Shown piece by piece: positions 6,580-14,539 of a DNA stretch of 64,000 nt. How positions within the stretch are numbered: position 1 is the stretch's first letter; each line of letters starts with the position of its first letter. This DNA comes from Phenylobacterium sp. CCH9-H3 (GTDB lineage: Bacteria > Pseudomonadota > Alphaproteobacteria > Caulobacterales > Caulobacteraceae), in contig NZ_LSJI01000171.1 in NCBI RefSeq assembly GCF_001557235.1, forward strand, positions 1 through 64,000, in the 5' to 3' direction. The position numbers and the translations under genes were made by a program. The notes beneath the pieces were generated by a model, which ran no database searches, had not been told where the DNA came from, and saw only the letters and a program-made list of their open reading frames with translations.

Positions 6580-9375
6580 TCATAACGCGACCCGGACGCC
6601 GAGCAGGAGCTGGCGGCCCGGATCGAAGTAGTCCTGCGGCAGGTTCCCCAGGTTGGTCCGCGTCTTGTCGACGTCGTCGAGCATGTTGACACCCTCCGCC
6701 ACGATCGAGATCCGGTGGTCGAAATTGTAGGTCAGGTTCACCGACAGATCGCCGCGCGACTGGGTCACGATACCCAGGCCGTTGTTGCCGTCCGGTAGCC
6801 CCGACGAGACGAACTTGTCGCGCCAGGTATAGGACAGGCGCGCCCCGAACTTCTCGGTCTCGTAGAAAGCGCTGACGTTGAAATTGTGCTTCGACGCCGC
6901 CGTCAGCACGTTGCTGTCGGAGTTCGAGATGAAGGTGTAGTTCGCCTGCAGGCCGAGGTTCTCGAGCAGCCCCGGGAGGAAGGTGAAGACCTGCTGGTAG
7001 CCGATCTCGAAGCCCTTGAGCGTCACGCCCTTCTGGTTGGTCGGTCGCGTCCGATTGACGTTGGTCTGGCGCACCTCGGTGGTGTTGGTCGAGGCGGTGA
7101 AGAAGGTCACCGGCAGCTGGACGATGTCCTGCTGCGGCCGCACCAGCGTCTGCAGATCCTTCGCGAACACGGCGACCGTGACCGAGGTGTCCGGGTCCGG
7201 GTACCACTCGACGCTGGCGTCGAAATTGTTCGAGATGAAGGGCTTCAAGTCGGGGTTGTTGGCGGTGAGGTTACAGGTCCCGCCGAAGCAGTTGATCGTC
7301 GTCGAAGGCGAGAGCTGGACGAGCGCGGGCCGCGCCATGGTGCGCGAGGCGGCGACGCGCAGTTGCAGATCGTCGGTAAGCTCCAGGCGGACGTTCGCGG
7401 ACGGCAGCACTTCGGTATAGGTGTTCCTCGCCGCGATCGGCGCGGCAGGCGGCACGGTCGTGGTGCCGCCGGCGTCCACCAGCACCCGGATGCCCGTCAG
7501 GTCCGGCGACACGCCCCGGCTCGAGAGCTCGGTCCGGACCACCCGCACGCCGAAATTCCCGGACACGCGGTCGTCTTCCGTGGCGAAGTTCGCCTGGACG
7601 TAGAACGCCGCGATCTCCTCCTTCACGTCGATGACCGTGTTGAGGTTCTCCTGGACGGCGCCGGGCACGGCGGCCAGGCGCTCCAGGCCCAGGGTTTCGA
7701 TCAGCTTCAGCGTGTCGGAGGCGACCCACTGGGTCGGGAACGGCTGGTCGCCGTTGTACGTCCCGAGGAAGCTCCCGTTTCCGGCCTGCACCAGCTGCGT
7801 GAATTGCGAGAGATTGAAGCCGTTGGGGTTCACGGTCGAGCGCGACAGCCCGGCCAGAGGCGCCAGCTGCGCCGCTTGGACCACGAGCGTGCGCCCGTCG
7901 GCGTTGGTCTTGCGGCGCGAGACCACCGCCCCCGCAGAGACCCGCGTAAGCAGGAAGGCGTCGAACTCGCGGCTGAGATCGGCGCGAAGCTCGTCGACGC
8001 GGTCGCTGGTCTTGCGCTTGTAGGCGCCGTTCAGGCTGGCCACGATGCCCTGGTTGGGATCGAGGTAGGCCGTCTGCGACCCGGGCGCGATCGCGATGCC
8101 GCAGATCGTCTCCGTGGGCAGGCAGCTGGTGGTCACGCCGAAGCGCGCCGTCTGCGCCAGGTTGAGGTTGTTGCCCACCTGGCGGGAGTCGGAGTGGGCG
8201 AGCGAGACAGCGCCGCGCCAGTCCTCGCCTTCATATTCCGCGCCGACCTTGACGTAGCCCGTGCGCGAGACGGAGTCGTTGACCCGGTCGTTGGCGCGCA
8301 CGTCGGTTGCGCTCTGCCCGAGCACGATCGCATGGGGCTCGCCGAAGGCGAGCTGGCTGGCGTCGACGCCCGGTATGGTGAGCAACTGGGTCGGCGTGAT
8401 GACGGCGCCCGTCGACGTGGGCGGCAGATTCAGGTTCTCGAGGCTTTCCACCAGCACGTCGAACTTGCTGTAGAAGCCCTCGACCGAGAGAGTCAGCGCC
8501 TCGGCGGCCTTGTATTCGGCAACCCCGGCGAACGCCAAACGCGAGCGATTTTCGCGGGCGATCTCGGTGCGGCTCTGGGTCGAGATGTTGAAGACGTCGA
8601 GCAGATCGCCATCGCCGTTGTAGTCGACGCGGTTGGTGGCTTCAGGCTGGTTTGTCCACCCCACGTTGTTGATGCCGTGGGTCTCGGGCTTCTCCTTGTT
8701 GTAGCCCCCCGCCAGCAGCACCCCGAGCCGGCCGTCCAGGAAGATGTCGGAAACCAGGCCCGACACCCGGAAGGTCTCCTTGCCCGAGTTGGAGTTCTGC
8801 ACGCCGAAGGCCGAGCCCACCAGCTTGAAGCCGGACAGGTCGAACGGTCGCACGGTCCTGACGTTGATCACCCCCGAAAGTCCGCCCTCCTGCATGTCGG
8901 CGGTCGGCGACTTGGTCACCTCCAGCGTGCTGACGAACTCGGTGGGAAGCAGGCGGAAGTCGAAGGCGCGCGTGATGTTGCCCCCGCCGCCGCCGCCCCG
9001 CAGATCGACCGTGGCCGATGACAGCGTGCTGTCGTTGAGCTGCACGCGGGTGAAGTCCGTGGGCAGGCCGCGGATGCTCGCGCCCGTGCCTTCGCCGCGC
9101 GTGCGGGTGATCTGCACGCCCGTGATGCGCTGCGCCGACTCCGCGACGTTGGTGGTGGGGAACTTGCCGATGTCCTCGGCGGTGACGGAGTCGATGACCT
9201 GCTCCGCCGTCCGCTTCTGTTCGGCGGCGCTGCGCAGCGCGGCGCGGACGCCGGTCACCACCACTTCGTCGACGGCGTCGGCGGCGGCTTCCGTCTGCGC
9301 GAACGCCGCGTGAGAAACGCTGCACATCAGCGTCGCCAAGGCGGCGCGCCACAGCAAGGTGCGCGGTAGGTTCAT
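6580..9375 (-). CDS. TonB-dependent outer-membrane receptor
   Basis: A 931-residue receptor with a Sec signal peptide ending near AFAQ. A TonB-box-like stretch (DEVVVTGVRAAL) is followed by a plug domain (about residues 50-170, with a poly-Gly stretch in DLRGGGGGGNITRAFDF) and a long beta-barrel ending in the terminal Leu expected of outer-membrane proteins. The start has a strong ribosome site (GGGGGAGACAG before ATG). The ATG overlaps the stop of the upstream esterase (ATGA coupling), and the sulfatase follows 34 bp downstream, so the three proteins likely handle one substrate. The type is common in Caulobacter-like bacteria and usually imports oligosaccharides or aromatic/hydrophobic compounds; the ligand cannot be read from sequence. 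Confidence 0.88.
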   Translation of the reverse strand: MNLPRTLLWRAALATLMCSVSHAAFAQTEAAADAVDEVVVTGVRAALRSAAEQKRTAEQVIDSVTAEDIGKFPTTNVAESAQRITGVQITRTRGEGTGASIRGLPTDFTRVQLNDSTLSSATVDLRGGGGGGNITRAFDFRLLPTEFVSTLEVTKSPTADMQEGGLSGVINVRTVRPFDLSGFKLVGSAFGVQNSNSGKETFRVSGLVSDIFLDGRLGVLLAGGYNKEKPETHGINNVGWTNQPEATNRVDYNGDGDLLDVFNISTQSRTEIARENRSRLAFAGVAEYKAAEALTLSVEGFYSKFDVLVESLENLNLPPTSTGAVITPTQLLTIPGVDASQLAFGEPHAIVLGQSATDVRANDRVNDSVSRTGYVKVGAEYEGEDWRGAVSLAHSDSRQVGNNLNLAQTARFGVTTSCLPTETICGIAIAPGSQTAYLDPNQGIVASLNGAYKRKTSDRVDELRADLSREFDAFLLTRVSAGAVVSRRKTNADGRTLVVQAAQLAPLAGLSRSTVNPNGFNLSQFTQLVQAGNGSFLGTYNGDQPFPTQWVASDTLKLIETLGLERLAAVPGAVQENLNTVIDVKEEIAAFYVQANFATEDDRVSGNFGVRVVRTELSSRGVSPDLTGIRVLVDAGGTTTVPPAAPIAARNTYTEVLPSANVRLELTDDLQLRVAASRTMARPALVQLSPSTTINCFGGTCNLTANNPDLKPFISNNFDASVEWYPDPDTSVTVAVFAKDLQTLVRPQQDIVQLPVTFFTASTNTTEVRQTNVNRTRPTNQKGVTLKGFEIGYQQVFTFLPGLLENLGLQANYTFISNSDSNVLTAASKHNFNVSAFYETEKFGARLSYTWRDKFVSSGLPDGNNGLGIVTQSRGDLSVNLTYNFDHRISIVAEGVNMLDDVDKTRTNLGNLPQDYFDPGRQLLLGVRVAL

Positions 9376-11060
9376 CTGTCTCCCCCTTTGGAATTCCCCG
9401 CGTGAGGCGGGCTGTTGTGTCGGTCCGCCGCGTCAGCCGTTTGCGCCGCGCCCGGCGCATGGGCGCCGACGAGATCCAGGCGTTCGCGCCAGGGGTCCGG
9501 CCCGAACCGGACCTGCCCTTCTGCGGTGAAATCGATTACATCGTGCGCCGACAAATCGGCGGGCGGCCAGGCGACAAGCCCCCTCCCATTGGGATCGCCG
9601 GTCCTGGCGAAGTTGGCGATGTAGCGGTGGAAGGCGGTGGCGACGGCGGCGTCACGCGGCGTGACCTTGGCCCCATAGCGCGCGGGCAGCGTGTCGAACG
9701 CAAACGCGACGTCCGTCGCATGCGGCGCGCCCGCCGGCGCGTCAGGCCTGCGGCTCTCGGCCACGTAGCTGAAGCGGTAGTGGTACGCGCGGTGGCCGCG
9801 CCGGGCCGCCTGCTGGGCGATGTGCCGCGCCGGCTCGACCATCTGGCGGTCGCCTCCGACGGCGCGCGCGACCGATGCGACGCTGAGATCGCCGCTAGGA
9901 TCATACAGCGCCCGCGCGCGGTCGCGATCCGCGCCGAAGAGCGCGAACACCTCGTCCTTCGTGGCGCCGGGGACGGAACCGAGATCGGCGCTCGTGGCGC
10001 CGACCATCACGGGGACGTCCGCTGGGGCGGCGGGAAAGCCGCCGGACGTCAGGGTGTCGCCGTCGACGAACGGGCCGGCATAGGTCGGCAGGCCCGGCTG
10101 AGGCCGAAACAGGTCTGCGAACCCCACGCCCTCTGCGACAATCGCGGCCGGAAGCGCCCTAAGCCGCCGCAGCGCCTCAGCGTCCTGGCCTTCGATGCCG
10201 TGCCTCGCCGCGAAATTCCGACCGATGGTCTCGGCGGACGGGACACCTGGCTGGTCGCGCCGCAGCTCACGCGCCGGCGTCAGCGCGCGCCCCCCGCCCG
10301 ACATGATGACGGCGCGATGGAACAACCCGCGCGCGGACGGCGACCCTAGCAGCGCGAGGACCGAGCCGCCCCCGGCCGACTCGCCCATGACCGTCACCTG
10401 CGTGGGGTCGCCGCCGAACCGGCCGATGTTGGCCTGCACCCAGCGCAGGGCCGCCTGCTGGTCCATGAAGCCCCAGTTGCCGCTGGGCCCTTCACCCGAC
10501 GCCGCCAGGGCCGGGTGCGCGAAGAAGCCGAAGCGGCCCAGGCGATAGGCCAGGCTGACCACCACCAGGCCGTCGCGCGCGAAGCCGGCGCCGTCGAAGG
10601 CGGCCGGCGATGTGCCCCCATAGACGTAGCCGCCGCCATGGATCCAGACGAGCACCGGCGCAGGCTTGCCCCTTCCGGCCGGCCGCCAGACATTCAGATA
10701 GAGGCAGTCCTCGGACGGCGCCGCGCGGAGCGGGGCCTCGCTGCCCGCGAACGGCAGCTGCATGCACGAGGGTCCAAAATCCCGCGCTTCGCGGACACCG
10801 ATCCAGGAGGGTGGCGGCCCGGGCGCGCGCCACCGCAGGTCGCCGACCGGTGGCGCGGCGTAGGGCAAGCCCCTGAAGAATTCGACCGGTCCTTCGCGGG
10901 AACCGCGGACGACACCCTGGGTCAGCGATACGGCCGGAGCGACGCCCTGGGCCAGCGAACCTTGCGGCGTCAGCAAGGCGAAGCCGGCCGTCGCCAACGC
11001 CAACCGGCGGAGGCAGCCACGGCTAAGGCCCTGACGCGTCAAGGAAATCACCGCCCTCAC
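9372..11060 (-). CDS. Type B carboxylesterase, exported
   Basis: A 562-residue carboxylesterase/lipase of the alpha/beta-hydrolase fold with an N-terminal signal peptide (hydrophobic stretch about 19-37, cleavage near SLAQG). Seen in the sequence: EDCLYLNV (117-124), oxyanion-hole HGGG (141-144) and nucleophile elbow GESAGG (S228). A His in the segment APHATDVAF is a candidate for the triad, but I did not assign the acid residue. It should cleave carboxylic esters in the periplasm. It overlaps the TonB receptor gene by 4 bp, with a TetR gene 113 bp upstream on the same strand. With the sulfatase this gives a two-hydrolase set acting on what the receptor imports. Confidence 0.87.
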   Translation of the reverse strand: MRAVISLTRQGLSRGCLRRLALATAGFALLTPQGSLAQGVAPAVSLTQGVVRGSREGPVEFFRGLPYAAPPVGDLRWRAPGPPPSWIGVREARDFGPSCMQLPFAGSEAPLRAAPSEDCLYLNVWRPAGRGKPAPVLVWIHGGGYVYGGTSPAAFDGAGFARDGLVVVSLAYRLGRFGFFAHPALAASGEGPSGNWGFMDQQAALRWVQANIGRFGGDPTQVTVMGESAGGGSVLALLGSPSARGLFHRAVIMSGGGRALTPARELRRDQPGVPSAETIGRNFAARHGIEGQDAEALRRLRALPAAIVAEGVGFADLFRPQPGLPTYAGPFVDGDTLTSGGFPAAPADVPVMVGATSADLGSVPGATKDEVFALFGADRDRARALYDPSGDLSVASVARAVGGDRQMVEPARHIAQQAARRGHRAYHYRFSYVAESRRPDAPAGAPHATDVAFAFDTLPARYGAKVTPRDAAVATAFHRYIANFARTGDPNGRGLVAWPPADLSAHDVIDFTAEGQVRFGPDPWRERLDLVGAHAPGAAQTADAADRHNSPPHAGNSKGGDR

Positions 11061-11130
11061 GTTTCCCCTGCCTTTCGGCGAACGCCGCTACGGGCGCCTT
11101 GGCACGAAGCGTCGGGCTTGCGATCTAATA

Positions 11131-11157
11131 TGTCAACTATGTAGTATCGAAACTATG
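11131..11157 (-). promoter_or_regulatory. Putative esterase-operon promoter/operator
   Basis: The gap between the TetR gene and the esterase is AT-richer than its surroundings. On the minus strand it holds TTGACA (complement of 11131-11136) and two direct copies of CATAGTT (complements of 11135-11141 and 11151-11157), 16 bp apart. These could be regulator half-sites. No good -10 is visible at the right distance, so the promoter call is tentative. Confidence 0.35.
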
Positions 11158-11173
11158 ACCGACCCAAACTCGA

Positions 11174-11782
11174 TCACGACGACGTCTTGGCGGGCGCCGG
11201 GCTCAGGAGGGTGCGGATGAGCGTACGCAATTCGTCATCGCTCAGGGGCCAGTCGAGGCCCTCGATGTTCCGGATAACGCCGTTCAAGGCGTGGAGGATC
11301 ATGTTGGGCGAGAGCGCGGGAGGCTCCGGCAGGCGCTCGAGCGCGCGCCGGAGCGTCGCGGTGTTGCGCGAGCGTCGCTGAAGCGCGGCCGTATTGATGG
11401 GCTCGAACAGGATTGGATTGACCGGCCGCTCCGTCTGGACCGCGAGCATGCAGCGGCCCAGGACGGGGTGGGTGTAGAGCCGGATGAGCGTGCGCGCGAA
11501 GGCCTCCAGGTCGGCGGCCGGCTCGCCGCGGTCGAGGAACTCGGCCTCGCTCCACAGCTCCACCAGCGCTTCGAGCACGCATTCGGCCGGGCTATTCCAA
11601 CGGCGGTAGAAGGTCGCCTTGGTCACCCCGGCTTCGGCGCAGACCCGATCCAGCGTAAGGCCCGAAAATCCCATCCTCGCCAGGACTTCGATGGCGGCGT
11701 CCTTGATCTGCTGCTGGAGAGCTTCATTGCGGGGACGTCCCGGTCTGCGCCCCGCATCGCCTCGAGCCTGGTTGGCCGCCAT
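11174..11782 (-). CDS. TetR/AcrR-family transcriptional regulator
   Basis: A 202-residue regulator. The N-terminal TetR DNA-binding domain covers about residues 20-66, with the recognition part LDRVCAEAGVTKATFYRRW. The C-terminal ligand domain carries no family signature I can name. It lies upstream of, and in the same direction as, the esterase-receptor-sulfatase set and is its likely repressor, responding to the imported compound or a breakdown product. The 113-bp gap to the esterase carries possible operator repeats. Residues 1-20 are Gly/Arg-rich and flexible. Confidence 0.85.
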   Translation of the reverse strand: MAANQARGDAGRRPGRPRNEALQQQIKDAAIEVLARMGFSGLTLDRVCAEAGVTKATFYRRWNSPAECVLEALVELWSEAEFLDRGEPAADLEAFARTLIRLYTHPVLGRCMLAVQTERPVNPILFEPINTAALQRRSRNTATLRRALERLPEPPALSPNMILHALNGVIRNIEGLDWPLSDDELRTLIRTLLSPAPAKTSS

Positions 11783-12027
11783 CTACCCGCTATCCCTGAA
11801 ACAAATGGCGATCCGCCCGATCCCGCCACCGGATGGATGGGGAAGCCGGCCCGGAATGCAAGAACTTGCCTGCTCCGCCGACCCGCCCCTCTCATCGGCA
11901 GCCGCAGGGCCCCGCCGCTGTGCCCGTCACCAAACGCGTGCAGTTCGGCCGGGTTACCGTGGAGCCACCAACGGACCTCGAGACCAGCGCGAGAAGCGGA
12001 TTTTGATGCGCGGCCATCAATGATGGC

Positions 12028-13164
12028 CTAGCCAAGAGCACTGAACACCGCGTCCGCCAGGGCCTTGCCGCGCGGATCGCCCATTAGGTCGGGGCCCATG
12101 TGGTTCATGACGTAGCCGATGGCCAGACGCGCGTCGGGATCGGCGCAGCCGTAGCTGCCGCCCCAGCCGGAGTGGCCGAACGCCCGGGGGTTCGGGCCGT
12201 AGATGCCGATCAGGTTGTGCAGCACGCCCATGCCCCACTGCGGATTGGCGCCGAACAGCATGTCCTCGCGGTCGGAAACGATCGCGGTCATCTGGGCGAG
12301 GGTTTCGACGCTCAGGATGCGGACCCCGTCCAGCGTCCCACCCTCGGCCAGGGCCGCCATCAGGCGCGCGACGCCGCGGGCGCTCGCGTGACCGTTCAGC
12401 GCCGGCAGCTCGGCGGCGCGCCAGGCTTGGGTGTTGACCCGCGCCGGATCCTGGGCGGGGCTCGCGAGCGCCAGCTGCACGGGGCGCGGCAGGAGCTCGA
12501 TCGGCACGACGACCGGGTTGTCCGCGGGGATCAGCTCGGCCACGCGGCCGCCCTCGGACGCCGGGAGACCGATGTGGAAATCCACGCCGAGCGGTTCGAA
12601 GACGTCCTCGCGCAGCAGGGTTCCCAGCGTCCGGCCCGCCGCCCTGCGCACGATCTCGCCGGCCAGAAAGCCGTACGTGGTGGCGTGGTAGCAGCTGGCC
12701 GTCCCTGGCTCGAACACCGGTTCCTGGGCGGCGAGCCGCGCCGTCGCCAAGTCCCAGTCGTAGAGATCGTCCAGGCTCGTGGGTTCGGCGAATCCCGACA
12801 GGCCGGCCGTGTGCGACATCACCTGGGCGATGGTGACCGCGCCCTTCCCGGCCTGCGCGAACTCGGGCCAGATCTCGGCGACCGGCTGGTCGTAGGCGAT
12901 CAGGCCGGCGTCCACGCAGCGGGCCACCGCCACCGCCGTGGCGCTCTTGGTGGTGGACCAGACGTTGACCAGGGTGTCCCCGGTCCATGCCTCGGTTCGC
13001 GCCGCGTCGGCATGCCCTCCCCACAGGTCCGCGACAACCTCGCCCTCACGGTAGACGCTGAGCGCGGCGCCTGCCTCGGCATAGTCGCCCGTACGCCCGA
13101 AGTTGGCGGCGAACGCCTCGCGCACGGGCTCGAAGCCCGGCGCCACGAAACCCTGAACCGTCAT
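12028..13164 (-). CDS. Serine hydrolase of the beta-lactamase class C/EstB family
   Basis: A 378-residue protein. The start at MTVQGF is chosen because it overlaps the TetR-type gene stop by ATGA, while the longer frame adds an Arg-rich tail unlike the family. The nucleophile motif SxxK is S70-T-T-K73; the second motif Tyr is in SCYHATTYG (Y159, with Ala in place of the usual Asn); the third box is HSGWGG near the C terminus. No signal peptide, so probably cytoplasmic. EstB-type members hydrolyse esters (some beta-lactams or amides), and the Tyr-x-Ala variation fits an esterase better than a beta-lactamase. It is co-transcribed with the double-TetR regulator, opposite a TonB receptor. Confidence 0.83.
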   Translation of the reverse strand: MTVQGFVAPGFEPVREAFAANFGRTGDYAEAGAALSVYREGEVVADLWGGHADAARTEAWTGDTLVNVWSTTKSATAVAVARCVDAGLIAYDQPVAEIWPEFAQAGKGAVTIAQVMSHTAGLSGFAEPTSLDDLYDWDLATARLAAQEPVFEPGTASCYHATTYGFLAGEIVRRAAGRTLGTLLREDVFEPLGVDFHIGLPASEGGRVAELIPADNPVVVPIELLPRPVQLALASPAQDPARVNTQAWRAAELPALNGHASARGVARLMAALAEGGTLDGVRILSVETLAQMTAIVSDREDMLFGANPQWGMGVLHNLIGIYGPNPRAFGHSGWGGSYGCADPDARLAIGYVMNHMGPDLMGDPRGKALADAVFSALG

Positions 13165-14399
13165 GCCCGCGCTCCCAGTCCTGCCGCCAGGAGGCGCACA
13201 TGCTCGGCGATGACCGTCTCGCGCGGCGCCAACTCGGGCCGCCACCACTTGTGCAGCCAGCCGAAGGCGCCGGCCATGGCTTCGGCCACCGCCGTCAGGT
13301 CGACATCGCGCACCGAGCCGTCGGCGAGGCCCTCGCGCGCCACCTCAGGATAGCCCTGCTCCAGGGCGCGGACCCGGGCGACGATCTCGTCCCTGGCCTC
13401 GGCCGGCAGGGCCTCGACACCGGCCAGCGGCGCGAGCGGGCAGAATTCGTCGTCGAGGTTCATCTCCACCAGCAGCGCGACACCCGCCAGATTGCGCTGC
13501 ATGGCCGTACCGCCCGACAGCTCCACGGCGCGCAGGATGCGGTCCGAGAACGAGAACGCCCGGCGGAAGCATTGCGCGATCAGGTCCGGCTTGTCGGCCA
13601 GGTAGTGGTAGACCGCCCCTTTTGTCGCCCCGACCTCGGCGGCGATCTCATCGATCGACGTCGCCTCGACCCCCTTCCTGTTGAAGAGCCGCGAGGCGGC
13701 GCGCAGCAGCGCCTCCAGCTTCATGGCGGTCGCCGCGTCGCGGTCGAAGACGTTGCCGCGGGCCGGCCGCAGGATGGCGATGTCGAGCGGGGCATACGCC
13801 AGCGCGTGCGCGGGATCGGTCGCCACGCCCTCGCGGATGAGGGTCAGCGCCCCCTGGCGCGCGCGCTGGCGGAAGCCGTCCGGGGCCTCGCCGGTCCAAC
13901 GCGGGACCAGGGGGATCCACGAGACCACCCCAACGACGGCCTGGGCGACGACCAGGGCGTCACAGGCTCGGATCGATCCGTCGGCCCGGCCGGCCTCCAC
14001 GAGATCCACCAGGCGCGCGACGTTGCCGTTGTGCAGGGCCTCCACGGTTTCCCGTTGCGGTGAGCCGAGGGCGCCCACCTCGGCCAGCGCCGCCGGTTCG
14101 GGCCGTTCGGCGTCCAGCGCCCGGTCGACGAAGGCCAGCAGTCGGTCGAGGCCCGAGCCGTCCGCCTTGGCCGCCGCGTCGAGGTCGCGCGCCATGGCCT
14201 CGCAGGACCGGCGGTAGCACTGGAAGACCAGGTCGTCGCGGTCTTCCACGTAGTAGTAGAGCGCCGCCCGAGAGACCCCCAGGGTGGCGGCGACTTCGCC
14301 CAGCGAGGTGTTGGAGACACCGCGGGCGTTCAGATGCCGCGCAGCGGCGTCCAGCACCGCCTCGCGCCTCCCGCGCCGCCCTGTCCCCGACTGCGCCAT
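13161..14399 (-). CDS. Regulator with two tandem TetR DNA-binding domains
   Basis: A 412-residue protein, twice the usual TetR length. The first TetR helix-turn-helix is at about residues 12-62 (LGEVAATLGVSRAALYYYV) and a second complete one at about 228-280 (IDEIAAEVGATKGAVYHYL), each followed by its own helical C-terminal part. The start follows a strong GGAGG site; the longer frame upstream would run through the divergent promoter. It looks like a fused dimer, able to bind two half-sites of unequal sequence. It is divergent from a TonB receptor and coupled to a serine hydrolase, the presumed targets. The fusion is genuine in that one frame runs through both domains without a stop. Confidence 0.85.
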   Translation of the reverse strand: MAQSGTGRRGRREAVLDAAARHLNARGVSNTSLGEVAATLGVSRAALYYYVEDRDDLVFQCYRRSCEAMARDLDAAAKADGSGLDRLLAFVDRALDAERPEPAALAEVGALGSPQRETVEALHNGNVARLVDLVEAGRADGSIRACDALVVAQAVVGVVSWIPLVPRWTGEAPDGFRQRARQGALTLIREGVATDPAHALAYAPLDIAILRPARGNVFDRDAATAMKLEALLRAASRLFNRKGVEATSIDEIAAEVGATKGAVYHYLADKPDLIAQCFRRAFSFSDRILRAVELSGGTAMQRNLAGVALLVEMNLDDEFCPLAPLAGVEALPAEARDEIVARVRALEQGYPEVAREGLADGSVRDVDLTAVAEAMAGAFGWLHKWWRPELAPRETVIAEHVRLLAAGLGARA

Positions 14400-14539
14400 C
14401 CACGCCTCCTGAAATCCGATTTCGGCAACATACTCAGATGTTAAATTCGTTGACAAGCCATGTTTGACGTGTCGTCCTGAGTGCATACTTGGGCGTAAAA
14501 TTCGGCGAGACAGCCGGGGCGTCCGAGGGGGAGGACGAC
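14400..14539. promoter_or_regulatory. Divergent promoter region, double-TetR gene / TonB receptor
   Basis: The 140-bp gap is AT-rich in its centre. On the minus strand TTGTCA (complement of 14451-14456) and TATGTT (complement of 14427-14432) stand 18 bp apart, a good promoter for the regulator gene. On the plus strand TTGACA (14450-14455) and TTGACG (14464-14469) are repeated 14 bp apart, but no convincing -10 follows. The region should hold the operator of the double-TetR protein. Confidence 0.45.

Noticed and set aside
6886..9021. 711-codon plus-strand open frame
   Set aside because: Antisense of the TonB receptor gene; composition is Arg/Gly/Val/Asp-biased, with no domain or ribosome site.
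12028..13164. Antibiotic beta-lactamase
   Set aside because: SxxK and HSG motifs are present, but the YxN Asn is Ala, there is no signal peptide, and the gene sits with a TonB receptor, so an esterase-type role is likelier.
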